Source: Dongia mobilis (GTDB lineage: Bacteria; Pseudomonadota; Alphaproteobacteria; Dongiales; Dongiaceae). From it: a stretch of 64,000 nucleotides of DNA. A program made the position numbers and the translations under genes. The notes beneath the pieces were generated by a model. The model ran no database searches. It had not been told where the DNA came from and was given only the letters and a program-made list of their open reading frames with translations. The stretch spans positions 310,001 through 374,000 of the forward strand of contig NZ_SNYW01000006.1 in assembly GCF_004363235.1 (NCBI RefSeq), given 5' to 3'. Positions 17,305 to 25,424 of the stretch are shown in pieces; position 1 is the stretch's first letter, and each line of letters begins with the position of its first letter.

Positions 17305-18537
17305 ATGAGATCGACCATCACCAGAATTCTTGCCGCGGCAACCCTCTCTGCCTGTGTCAGTTCCACGGCAACGGGTGCGGAATTCGACCTCGCCGATTGG
17401 CCGCAGATTGAGCAGGCTGCACGGGGCCAGACCGTCTATTTCAATGCCTGGGGCGGTTCGGAGAGCATCAACGCCTATATCGAATGGGTCGGTACGGAGT
17501 TGCGCCGGCGATATGGCGTCGACGTCGTGCATGTCAAGCTCGATGACACGGCCCATGCCGTCAGCAAGGTCGTTGCCGAGAAGGCGACCGGCAAGGATCA
17601 GGGAGGCGCTGTCGATCTGATCTGGATCAACGGCGAGAATTTCGTCTCGATGAAGCGGCAGGACCTGCTTTTGACGCCGGGTTGGGCGACGCAGCTTCCC
17701 AACTGGACCTATGTCGACGTCGAGAACCAGTCGAGCATTCTTGCGGATTTCACGGAACCGACGGAAGGTCTGGAAAGTCCCTGGGGTGGCGCCAAGCTGG
17801 TATTTTTCTACGATAGTGCGCGAACCGACAAGGAAGGCCTGCCCGACAGCGCCCGTGAACTTCTCGACTGGGCGAAGAAGAATCCCGGGCGGTTCTCGTA
17901 TCCGGCGCCGCCGGACTTCATCGGTTCCTCCTTCCTCAAGCAGGTGCTGAGCGAATTGATCGACGAGCCTGGCAAGCTGGCCAAGCGAGTTGATGACGAA
18001 ACCTTTGCCAGAGACGTTGCGCCGCTCTTTGCCTATCTGGACGAACTGCATCCGGTGGCGTGGCGATCCGGCCGGACGTTCCCCAAGAACTATCCGGACA
18101 TGAAACAGAAGCTGGCGGACAGCGAACTGGATATCATCTTTGCCTTCAACCCCGCCGAGGCGTCCGCCGCCATTGCCGCCGGTGAGCTGCCGGATACCGT
18201 TCGCAGCTTCACCTTCTCCGGGGGTACCCTGGGCAACACCCATTTTGTTGCCATCCCCTATAACGCCAATGCGAAGGAAGGGGCGCTTCTGACGGCGAAT
18301 TTCCTGATCTCGGCCGAGGCGCAATTGCGCAAGCAGGACCCGCAATACTGGGGCGATCCAACGGTGCTGTCATTGACCAAACTGCCGGAATCGGCGCGCG
18401 ACGCCTTCATGGCCCTTGATCTCGGGGTCGCCACATTACGACCGAACGAACTCGGGCCAGTCATCTCCGAACCGCATGCGAGCTGGATGGATCGCATCGA
18501 GGGCGAGTGGCAACGGCGGTATGTTGAAAGCAACTGA
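17305..18537 (+). CDS. ynjB: YnjB-like ABC transporter substrate-binding protein
   Basis: The 410-residue protein has a signal peptide (cleavage near STATGA, about residue 24). It then has a family-typical start, GQTVYFNAWGGSESINAYI, a two-lobe binding-protein fold with LIWINGENFVSMK, and a C-terminal block ending in MDRIEGEWQRRY. It should capture a solute in the periplasm for the YnjC/YnjD-type transporter encoded next. The substrate of YnjB proteins is not established. GGGAGA precedes the ATG at 17305; an earlier in-frame start is less likely because it would bury the signal peptide. Confidence 0.85.
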   Translation: MRSTITRILAAATLSACVSSTATGAEFDLADWPQIEQAARGQTVYFNAWGGSESINAYIEWVGTELRRRYGVDVVHVKLDDTAHAVSKVVAEKATGKDQGGAVDLIWINGENFVSMKRQDLLLTPGWATQLPNWTYVDVENQSSILADFTEPTEGLESPWGGAKLVFFYDSARTDKEGLPDSARELLDWAKKNPGRFSYPAPPDFIGSSFLKQVLSELIDEPGKLAKRVDDETFARDVAPLFAYLDELHPVAWRSGRTFPKNYPDMKQKLADSELDIIFAFNPAEASAAIAAGELPDTVRSFTFSGGTLGNTHFVAIPYNANAKEGALLTANFLISAEAQLRKQDPQYWGDPTVLSLTKLPESARDAFMALDLGVATLRPNELGPVISEPHASWMDRIEGEWQRRYVESN

Positions 18538-20263
18538 ACCGGCATCGACGGGGCGTGCGGCTGCAACGAGGTTGCTGACCGACACGCTACCGCCACGGCT
18601 CGCCCTTATGGCGATGATAGCGGTCCTCACTCTGCCGCTGCTGTTCGGCATGCTGGGAGTGATCCTGCCTGCCTTCGGTTATTTTCCGGCACTGGGCGGC
18701 CATGAAGTCGGCCTGGCGCATTTCTCCGATCTGGCGGCCGTGCCGGGCCTGGCGAGATCGGCGCTGCTCAGTCTCTTCAGTGGCCTTGGCGCCACATCGC
18801 TGTCGGTCCTGACCGTGGTGCTTTTCCTGGCCGCCTTCGCCGGCACACCGGTCTTGCGCCGGGTGCAGCATTTCCTGTCTCCGCTCCTTGCCATTCCGCA
18901 TGCAGCTGCCGCGTTCGGAATAGCGTTCCTCTTCGCGCCGTCGGGTTTTCTCATTCGGCTAGTGGCGCCTGTCCTCGGCATTGACCGGCCTCCGGACCTC
19001 TTGATTCCACATGACCCGCTGGGCCTAGCCCTGGTCGCCGGGCTGGTGATCAAGGAGATACCGTTCCTGTTTCTGGTCGCGCTGGCGGCTCTTCCTCAAG
19101 TCAACTTGTCTGCCACCAGGCAGTTGGCGGCGTCGCTCGGGTATGGCCGCATAGCCGGCTTCCTTTTCCTGCTTTGGCCCGGCATCTATCGGCAGATCCG
19201 CTTTGCCGTCTATGCGGTCGTCGCCTATTCCAGTTCGGTGGTCGACGTGGCTGTGATCCTTGGCCCGACGATGCCGGGAACTTTGGCAACCCGACTGCTG
19301 GAATGGATGAGCGATCCTGACCTTGCCGCGAGATTTCGCGCCTCTGCCGGGGCTCTGCTGCAGTTTGGCGTTACCATTGTCGCGCTGTTGCTGTGGCATG
19401 CCACCGAACGGGTTGGCAGGGTCGCGCTGATTGCCGCCCGTGATCGGGGTGCCCGATGCCGGCGGGACCGGGGGCTACGCTGGTTCGCGGCCGGGACGGT
19501 TCTGTGCGCGTCGGCCATCGTGTTCGGGGGAATCGCCGTCCTGGCACTCTGGTCCGTTGCCGGGCTGTGGCAGTATCCGGAAGTGACGCCGTCCAGCTAC
19601 ACTCTGAAGACATGGATCGACGTTCTGCCACGCACCGTAGGGCCGTTGTGGACCACGGTGACGGTGGGTTTGGCGGCAGCCCTGATTGCCCTGCTGCTGA
19701 CTGTCGGCTGCCTCGAACGCGAAACGCAAGGCGGCAAGAAAGCCGGGGGCTGGGCTCCGTTCTTGTTGTATCTGCCCTTGATCGTGCCGCAGATCACCTT
19801 TGTCTTTGGACTGCAGTTGCTGTTTCTGGCGTCCGGCACCACATACCGCCTGTCGGCCCTGGTTCTGGTGCATCTGGTATTTGCCCTTCCCTATGTTTTC
19901 CTGTCGCTCTCGGATCCGTGGCGGGCGCTCGATACCAGATATGACTCGATTGCGACTGCGCTCGGCCGTTCGCGTTTGGCAAGCCTGCTGGTCGTTCGGT
20001 TGCCGATGTTGACACGAGCCATATTGACGGCCGCCGCCGTAGGGTTTGCCGTATCGGTCGGCCAATATCTGCCGACCGTTCTGATCGGCGAGGGACGCCT
20101 CGCTACAATCACGACGGAGGCCGTGGCCCTGGCTTCGGGCGGCAACCGGCGCCTCATCGGAATCTATGCCCTGCTGCAGGCGACGTTGCCGTTCGTTGCC
20201 TTTCTGCTGGCTTCGCTGGTCCCGGCGCTGCTCTTCCGCAACCGACGCGCCATGAGGGTGTGA
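18521..20263 (+). CDS. ynjC: YnjC-like ABC transporter permease with two fused transmembrane domains
   Basis: The 580-residue protein is a tandem permease. Each half has about six membrane helices and an EAA loop (first half ATRQLAASLGYGRIAGFLFLLWP; second half DSIATALGRSRLASLLVVRLPML). It thus forms the whole channel by itself, as YnjC does. The ATG at 18521 overlaps the last 17 bases of the binding-protein gene, indicating translational coupling. No separate second permease is present in the cluster, which fits the fused architecture. Confidence 0.87.
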   Translation: MLKATEPASTGRAAATRLLTDTLPPRLALMAMIAVLTLPLLFGMLGVILPAFGYFPALGGHEVGLAHFSDLAAVPGLARSALLSLFSGLGATSLSVLTVVLFLAAFAGTPVLRRVQHFLSPLLAIPHAAAAFGIAFLFAPSGFLIRLVAPVLGIDRPPDLLIPHDPLGLALVAGLVIKEIPFLFLVALAALPQVNLSATRQLAASLGYGRIAGFLFLLWPGIYRQIRFAVYAVVAYSSSVVDVAVILGPTMPGTLATRLLEWMSDPDLAARFRASAGALLQFGVTIVALLLWHATERVGRVALIAARDRGARCRRDRGLRWFAAGTVLCASAIVFGGIAVLALWSVAGLWQYPEVTPSSYTLKTWIDVLPRTVGPLWTTVTVGLAAALIALLLTVGCLERETQGGKKAGGWAPFLLYLPLIVPQITFVFGLQLLFLASGTTYRLSALVLVHLVFALPYVFLSLSDPWRALDTRYDSIATALGRSRLASLLVVRLPMLTRAILTAAAVGFAVSVGQYLPTVLIGEGRLATITTEAVALASGGNRRLIGIYALLQATLPFVAFLLASLVPALLFRNRRAMRV

Positions 20264-20974
20264 ATGCCAATGGCTGGTGAAGAAGGCAGCAATCTGATGC
20301 TGGTCGGGATTGATATCCGGCTCAAGGGTCGATGCTTGATCACGCTTTCTGCCGAGATAGCGGCCGGCGAGGTGCTGACGGTCATGGGACCATCGGGCTC
20401 CGGCAAGTCAACCCTGCTTGCTTATATTGGCGGGTTCATCGATCCCGTTTTCACGGCAATGGGAGAGGTCCGTATTGCCGGGCGCAACCTCGCCGAACTG
20501 CCGCCCGAGGATCGGCATGCCGGAATCCTGTTCCAGGACCCGCTTCTCTTTCCGCATATGTCCGTCGGCGCCAATGTCGCCTTCGCCGTACCCGCTGCGA
20601 TCTCGCGGCGGGCGGAGCGGCGCCGCATCGCGACGCAGGCACTGGGTGACGTCGGTCTTGCCGACTTCTTCGACCGCGACCCTGACACGCTCTCGGGAGG
20701 GCAGAAGGCGCGAGTCGCCCTGGCGCGGGTGCTTGTCTCGCAGCCGCGATTGCTGCTGCTTGACGAGCCCTTTTCGAAACTTGACGCTCCTCTTCGCAGT
20801 CAGATGCGCCAGCTGGTCTTTGCCCGGGCGAGAGAGGCGGCGCTGCCCGTAATTCTCGTCACGCATGACGAGGCAGACGCCGCGGCTGCCGGCGGAATCC
20901 TGCACCGGCTGGGTGACGGTGGCGACAACGATCCGGCAGCAACCGGCTATCGAATTTGGCAGTCGGCCGTATGA
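20264..20974 (+). CDS. ynjD: YnjD-like ABC transporter ATPase
   Basis: The 236-residue ATPase has Walker A (GPSGSGKST), Q-loop (LFQDPLLFPHMSV), signature (LSGGQKARVALARVL), Walker B (LLLLDEPFSKLD) and the switch His (VTHDEADA). It has no regulatory C-terminal domain. The ATG at 20264 follows the permease stop with no gap; an internal ATG at 20297 would also leave the fold complete. It energises import through the fused permease. Confidence 0.88.
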   Translation: MPMAGEEGSNLMLVGIDIRLKGRCLITLSAEIAAGEVLTVMGPSGSGKSTLLAYIGGFIDPVFTAMGEVRIAGRNLAELPPEDRHAGILFQDPLLFPHMSVGANVAFAVPAAISRRAERRRIATQALGDVGLADFFDRDPDTLSGGQKARVALARVLVSQPRLLLLDEPFSKLDAPLRSQMRQLVFARAREAALPVILVTHDEADAAAAGGILHRLGDGGDNDPAATGYRIWQSAV

Positions 20975-22098
20975 TGCCGCGCGCCGGCAAGCACGTCCTG
21001 CTCCTGGGGGGTGGACACGCCCATGTCGAGGTCGTCCGTCAGGCCAGGTCACTCGGGCCCGCAGCGACCGTCACCCTGGTTTCGCCGTCCCGCTGGGCGC
21101 CTTATTCGGGCATGCTGCCCGGCCATATTGCAGGCCGCTATCGCTTCGAAGATTTTCATATCGATCTCGAGTCTCTCTGCCGGCGAGCGGGCGTCGAGTT
21201 CCGTCCGGGAAGGGCTGTCGCAATCGACGCCGACACCCGGCGCGTGACACTGTCGAACGGATCGGCACTGGAATACGATCTGCTGTCCCTCGACATCGGC
21301 TCGACGCCCAACCTGGCGCAAGGGGTCAATGGCGGCATTGCGGTCAAGCCGATCGCCAGTTTTACAGCGCGGTTGGGCGCTCTCGACACGCTGCTGCGTG
21401 AGAAGGGCGGACCATTGCACCTGGCCGTCATCGGACAGGGCGTGGCCGGTGTTGAAATTTCTCTGGCCCTGCACAGCCGCCTTGCGCGGCTGGCGTGCGC
21501 GACCGGCGGACTCAAGATCACGCTTGTCGGTCGTGGCAAGGATGTGATTCCTGAGCGCAGCGCCATGTGCCGCTGGCTGACCCGAAAGGCACTCGCAAGA
21601 TCGGGCGTTCGCATTCTGTCGGACTTTGACGTGATTGCCTTGAAGGAGGGGCAACTCTTCTCGCGCGACGGCCGGCACCTGGCCGTTGACGAAGTGGTTT
21701 GGACGACGTCCAGTGGGGCCGCCCCGTGGCTTCGGCTTTCCGGCCTCGCGCTCGATCGGCATGGCTTCGTGCGCGTCGACCGGTACCTGCGCTCGATCTC
21801 GCATCCCACCATCTTCGCCGCCGGGGATATTGCCGCGCTTGATGATCCGCGTCCAAAGGCGGGCGTGTTTGCGGTACGGGCCGGCCCTGTCCTCGCAGAG
21901 AACCTTGGCCGCATGCTGGCCGGCTTGGAACTGCGACCCTTCGTGCCGCAAAGATCCTGGCTGGTTCTGCTGTCCCTCGGCAATGATCGAGCGATCGCCG
22001 ACAAATGGGGCCTGGCCGTCTCTGGCCGGTGGGTTGCCGCCTGGAAGCATTGGATCGATGCCAGATTCGTCCGGCGCTACATCGATCGCGAGGGATGA
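20971..22098 (+). CDS. FAD/NAD(P) oxidoreductase of the type otherwise fused to the N-terminus of SelD
   Basis: The 375-residue flavoprotein begins HVLLLGGGHAHVEVV (GGGHAH at residues 13-18). It contains SRWAPYSGMLPGHIAG, the hallmark of the NDH-2-like family found alone or fused ahead of selenide, water dikinase. A second nucleotide fold (VIGQGVAGVE) and an FAD-closing AAGDIA follow. No SelD domain is attached and none is in the window. The start ATG at 20971 overlaps the ATPase stop (ATGA), so it belongs to the transporter operon. The likely role is quinone- or NAD(P)H-linked redox chemistry at the membrane; the substrate is unknown. Confidence 0.83.
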   Translation: MMPRAGKHVLLLGGGHAHVEVVRQARSLGPAATVTLVSPSRWAPYSGMLPGHIAGRYRFEDFHIDLESLCRRAGVEFRPGRAVAIDADTRRVTLSNGSALEYDLLSLDIGSTPNLAQGVNGGIAVKPIASFTARLGALDTLLREKGGPLHLAVIGQGVAGVEISLALHSRLARLACATGGLKITLVGRGKDVIPERSAMCRWLTRKALARSGVRILSDFDVIALKEGQLFSRDGRHLAVDEVVWTTSSGAAPWLRLSGLALDRHGFVRVDRYLRSISHPTIFAAGDIAALDDPRPKAGVFAVRAGPVLAENLGRMLAGLELRPFVPQRSWLVLLSLGNDRAIADKWGLAVSGRWVAAWKHWIDARFVRRYIDREG

Positions 22099-22293
22099 CG
22101 GAGCAGATTTTTGCTCTGATCCCGGCTGCAGGCTTTCCCTGGTCTTACGGAGCGTAACAATGGTCGAAAGCATGCGTATTCGATGAGCAGCGGGGGATGA
22201 TCCGGCCGTTGGGTTGATCCCAATGGGAAGGAAATCAACCCCGAACGCCACTCCTGAACCGCACTTCCACAGCCACAATCCCGAACCCATGTC

Positions 22294-23652
22294 ATGGTAT
22301 CCATTTGGCAGATAGCCGCGAAGTCGATCGGTGTCTCCGACCAGCCGATTGCATTGCCGGCACGCGTACGCACGGCGCTCGAGACCGAACGGCAAAAGGC
22401 CGAACTGCTGATCTCATGGGTCCAGGCGATCATTCTCGCCATATGGACGGGTCTCTATCTTGCGGCCCCAAGGGCGTTCCCCGAGGATGTCATGTTCGAG
22501 CCCGTACCCTGGACGCTCGGACTCTATGCGGTCATTCTGGGTGTGCGCCTGTGGCTTTCCCTGATGAACCGGCTTTCGGACCTGTTGGTGGGCCTGTTTA
22601 TCCTGTTCGACGTTTCTGCGTTGATGGTGCTGATCTGGTCGTTTCATCTCCAGTATCAGCAACCGGCTGCCTTCTATCTGAAAGCGCCGACCATCCTTTA
22701 CATCTTCATTTTCATTACGGTGCGGGCGCTGCGCTTCGAACCCAGGTGGATTATCTTCACGGGTGCCGCCGGCGCCGCAGGCTGGTCGGTCTTGCTTGTC
22801 CTGGCAATTCTCGCCGATGACAGCGGAAGTGGCATAACACGCGACTACATCACCTACATGACGTCAGCCACGATTCTGCTTGGCGCAGAGTTCGACAAAA
22901 TCATCACGATCGCGATCGTTTCCTTGATCCTGGCGATTGCACTCATGCGCGCCCGCCGAACAATGGAGCGCGCCGTCCATGATCACCTGACAGTGACCGA
23001 ACTCTCTCGCTTCGTGTCGTCGGATGTGGCAACCACAATCAGTTCCGCGCACAACGAGATCAGGCCGGGTCAGGCGGAAACAAGGCTGGCCGCGGCTCTG
23101 TTTGTCGACCTGCGTGGGTTCACGGATCTCGCCCGCCAGTTGAGTCCAGCCGATCTGATGGCCATGCTGGGCGATTATCAGAAGCGCGTCATTTCGATCG
23201 TCGCCCGACACAACGGGCAGATCGACAAATTCCTGGGCGACGGCATCTTTGCAAGTTTCGGCGCAGCGCGGGATTCCGGGACCTGTGCCGCCGATGCCCT
23301 GGTATCACTCGAGGAAATTCTGCTTGAATTGGAGGACTGGCGGCGCGGTCGCCTGGAGATGGGCCTCGCAGCGCCGTCGATCAGCGCAGCGGCAGCAAGC
23401 GGCGAGGTACTTTTCGGGGCGGTCGGCGACAACTCGCGGCTGGAATACACCGTTCTCGGCGACCCGGTGAATATTGCGTCAAAACTGGAGAAGCATACGC
23501 GCATCGAGCATGCAAACGGGCTTACCGATGCAGGAACCCTGGAACTTGCCGAGCAACAGGGCTTCAAACCGAGATTGAAATTCGAGACGCGATCCGGCCG
23601 GATGGTGAATGGGGTAAACCACCCGATGGATATCGTCGCGATCGTCCTTTGA
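22294..23652 (+). CDS. Membrane-anchored class III adenylate/guanylate cyclase
   Basis: The 452-residue protein has about six hydrophobic helices in residues 38-225. A class III cyclase domain (about 260-440) follows, with FVDLRGFTDLA (metal-binding Asp), GDGIFASFG (second metal-binding Asp), and YTVLGDPVNIASKLE (transition-state region). It should make cAMP or cGMP in the cytoplasm in response to a membrane signal. The gap of 195 bases from the Ynj-type cluster suggests its own promoter. The ATG at 22294 lacks an obvious ribosome site, so the exact start is uncertain. Confidence 0.88.
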   Translation: MVSIWQIAAKSIGVSDQPIALPARVRTALETERQKAELLISWVQAIILAIWTGLYLAAPRAFPEDVMFEPVPWTLGLYAVILGVRLWLSLMNRLSDLLVGLFILFDVSALMVLIWSFHLQYQQPAAFYLKAPTILYIFIFITVRALRFEPRWIIFTGAAGAAGWSVLLVLAILADDSGSGITRDYITYMTSATILLGAEFDKIITIAIVSLILAIALMRARRTMERAVHDHLTVTELSRFVSSDVATTISSAHNEIRPGQAETRLAAALFVDLRGFTDLARQLSPADLMAMLGDYQKRVISIVARHNGQIDKFLGDGIFASFGAARDSGTCAADALVSLEEILLELEDWRRGRLEMGLAAPSISAAAASGEVLFGAVGDNSRLEYTVLGDPVNIASKLEKHTRIEHANGLTDAGTLELAEQQGFKPRLKFETRSGRMVNGVNHPMDIVAIVL

Positions 23653-23776
23653 AAGGACGGCGGAACATGCGCATCGTTCTTCCAATGGCCAATGGATGGC
23701 CTGATGCTGTCTGTCTCCCGCGCGACCCGGCCGAAAACGTTAAAGCACCCTATTTGTTTTTGCGACGGCAGACCAC

Positions 23777-24865
23777 TCAGTGCGATCGCGCGGGGAACCA
23801 ATGCTGCGTGCGGTTGGCGAAAGCGACCAGGGAGAGCATTACGGGTACCTCGACCAGCACCCCGACCACGGTGGCGAGTGCCGCACCCGAATGCAGGCCA
23901 AAGAGGCTGATGGCGACAGCGACGGCAAGCTCGAAAAAGTTCGACGTGCCGATGAGGGCGCAAGGTGCCGCAATGTCGAAGGGAATTCGCCAGGCCCGCG
24001 CCGCGAGATAGGCGAGGGCGAAGATGCCGTAGGACTGGATGATGAGCGGTACGGCAATGAGGCCGATCACGATCGGCTGGGCAAGCACGACTTGCCCCTG
24101 GAAGCCGAACAGCAGGACGACGGTCGCCAGCAGCCCCAGCACCGAGAACGGCTTGATGCGCGCGGTCACGCGGGCAACGGCGGCTTCCGCGTCGCCGCCG
24201 CTTCCGGCACGTTGCACGATCAGTCGGCGGGTCCAGGCGCCGGCAGCCAGCGGGATCACGACATAGAGAAGGACCGAGAGCAGCAATGTCTCCCACGGCA
24301 CGGAAATGTCGGTGACGCCCAGCAGGAAAGCGACGATCGGCGCGAAGGCAAAGATCATGATGATGTCGTTGACCGAGACCTGGACCAGGGTATAGGCCGG
24401 GTTGCCGCGGGTGAGCTGGCTCCACACGAAGACCATGGCGGTACAGGGGGCGGCGCCCAGCAGGATGAGACCGGCGATATATTGCTGGGCATCGGCAGGC
24501 GCGATCCAGTCGGCAAACACGATCTCGAAGAACAGGACGCCGAGTCCGGCCATGGTGAAGGGCTTGATCACCCAGTTGACCACGATGGTCACGACCAACC
24601 CCTTAGGCCGGTCGGCGATGTGGCCGAGGCTGGCGAAATCGACATTCACCATCATCGGATAAACCATGGCCCAGATCAGCGCGGCCACGACCAGATTGAC
24701 CGAGGCGTATTCCAGGGCCGCCAGCATGGCGAAGAGTCCGGGCAGGAAATGGCCGAGGGCAAGTCCCGCCGCGATGCAGAGCGCAACCCAAAGGGACAGC
24801 CATTTCTCGAAGAAGCCGATGCCGCCGGGGGTGGCGTCGTTCCGGGCCAAGTCTCTATCGGTCAT
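23777..24865 (-). CDS. acr3: ACR3-family arsenite efflux permease
   Basis: The 362-residue protein has ten predicted membrane helices and the ACR3 motif [20 protein letters not shown] with its essential Cys in TM4. The conserved [19 protein letters not shown] block appears near the end. It extrudes arsenite, and sometimes antimonite, using the membrane potential. The ATG at 24865 is preferred over 24961 because family similarity begins about 15 residues after it. It diverges from the arsR gene across a shared operator region. Confidence 0.95.
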   Translation of the reverse strand: MTDRDLARNDATPGGIGFFEKWLSLWVALCIAAGLALGHFLPGLFAMLAALEYASVNLVVAALIWAMVYPMMVNVDFASLGHIADRPKGLVVTIVVNWVIKPFTMAGLGVLFFEIVFADWIAPADAQQYIAGLILLGAAPCTAMVFVWSQLTRGNPAYTLVQVSVNDIIMIFAFAPIVAFLLGVTDISVPWETLLLSVLLYVVIPLAAGAWTRRLIVQRAGSGGDAEAAVARVTARIKPFSVLGLLATVVLLFGFQGQVVLAQPIVIGLIAVPLIIQSYGIFALAYLAARAWRIPFDIAAPCALIGTSNFFELAVAVAISLFGLHSGAALATVVGVLVEVPVMLSLVAFANRTQHWFPARSH

Positions 24866-24987
24866 TTGGTCGGTTTCCAGGAAATCGGGGACGATGCGAG
24901 CAGGAGCGCTGTAACGAAGCCCGGACAGTGGCGCCGGCAGCCAGCGCTTGCAAGCCCTCACGCGCCGGCAGGGCGACGCCGCACCAG

Positions 24988-25009
24988 TATTTCGAAATAA
25001 TCCGAAATA
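24988..25009. promoter_or_regulatory. ArsR operator between acr3 and arsR
   Basis: TATTTCG (24988-24994) and CGAAATA (25003-25009) form a perfect inverted repeat 22 bases long overall. It lies between divergent acr3 and arsR, just upstream of the arsR -35. A close copy with the same overall length lies before the monooxygenase gene at 25390-25411, which supports binding by the same repressor. Confidence 0.75.
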
Positions 25010-25013
25010 TCGC

Positions 25014-25043
25014 TTGACGCGAAGGGCAGATCAAGCCAAATTA
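25014..25043 (+). promoter_or_regulatory. Probable arsR promoter, leaderless transcript
   Basis: TTGACG (25014-25019) and AAATTA (25038-25043) are spaced by 18 bases. The ATG at 25049 is only five bases after the -10, so transcription should begin at or next to the start codon. No Shine-Dalgarno sequence is present, which fits a leaderless message. Confidence 0.5.
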
Positions 25044-25048
25044 TTTCC

Positions 25049-25366
25049 ATGAAACTCGAAACAGCAGCACAGCAACTGGCCTCTCTCGGCAATCCTATCC
25101 GCCTCAAGCTATATCGGGCTTTGGTGCGGGCGGGGCATGTGGGGTGCGCCTGCGGCGTCCTGCAGGACAAGCTTGGCATCCCGGCCTCGACGCTCTCTCA
25201 TCATATCAAGCAATTGATGGAGACGGGGCTGGTCTATCAGGAACGGCAGGGCACCACGCTGGTTTGCCATGCGCACTACCCGGCCATGGAAAAGCTGGTG
25301 GGCTATCTGGCCGACGAATGCTGCGCGGAATCTGGCTGCGAAGTATCGAAGGAAAAAGCGGCCTAG
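25049..25366 (+). CDS. arsR: ArsR/SmtB-family arsenite-responsive repressor
   Basis: The 105-residue protein has the winged-helix core (LQDKLGIPASTLSHHIKQLMETGLV). Six cysteines are present: Cys33, Cys35, Cys73, and Cys91-Cys92 with Cys97 at the C-terminus. A C-terminal CC-x4-C cluster resembles the Cys95/96/102 site of the Acidithiobacillus ferrooxidans ArsR class, so As(III) binding there is likely. It should repress acr3, itself and the genes after 25425 via the matching operators. A T-rich stretch after GGCC repeats at its end may be a terminator. Confidence 0.93.
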   Translation: MKLETAAQQLASLGNPIRLKLYRALVRAGHVGCACGVLQDKLGIPASTLSHHIKQLMETGLVYQERQGTTLVCHAHYPAMEKLVGYLADECCAESGCEVSKEKAA

Positions 25367-25382
25367 GTGGGCCCCTTTTTTT
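25361..25382 (+). terminator. Possible weak terminator after arsR
   Basis: GGCC-TAGGTG-GGCC gives a short 4-bp GC stem directly followed by CC and eight T. The stem is short, so only partial termination is expected. Its position between arsR and the next operator makes sense as insulation. Confidence 0.4.
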
Positions 25383-25389
25383 GGCTAAC

Positions 25390-25411
25390 TATTTCGATAA
25401 AAATGGAAATA
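25390..25411. promoter_or_regulatory. Second ArsR operator, before the monooxygenase gene
   Basis: TATTTC (25390-25395) and GAAATA (25406-25411) are inverted. The 22-base site matches the operator at 24988-25009 at 17 of 22 positions, including TATTTCGA on the left and GAAATA on the right. It directly precedes the AAGGAG ribosome site of the gene at 25425. Confidence 0.65.
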
Positions 25412-25424
25412 AAGGAGTGCCTGG

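Noticed and set aside
22099-22130. GAGCA/TGCTC hairpin after the SelD-N-type flavoprotein gene as a terminator
   Set aside because: The stem is only five base pairs and the T-run is in the loop, not after the stem.
21049-22395. 448-codon minus-strand open frame over the SelD-N-type flavoprotein gene
   Set aside because: It is antisense to a gene with strong family motifs and shows no protein-like features.
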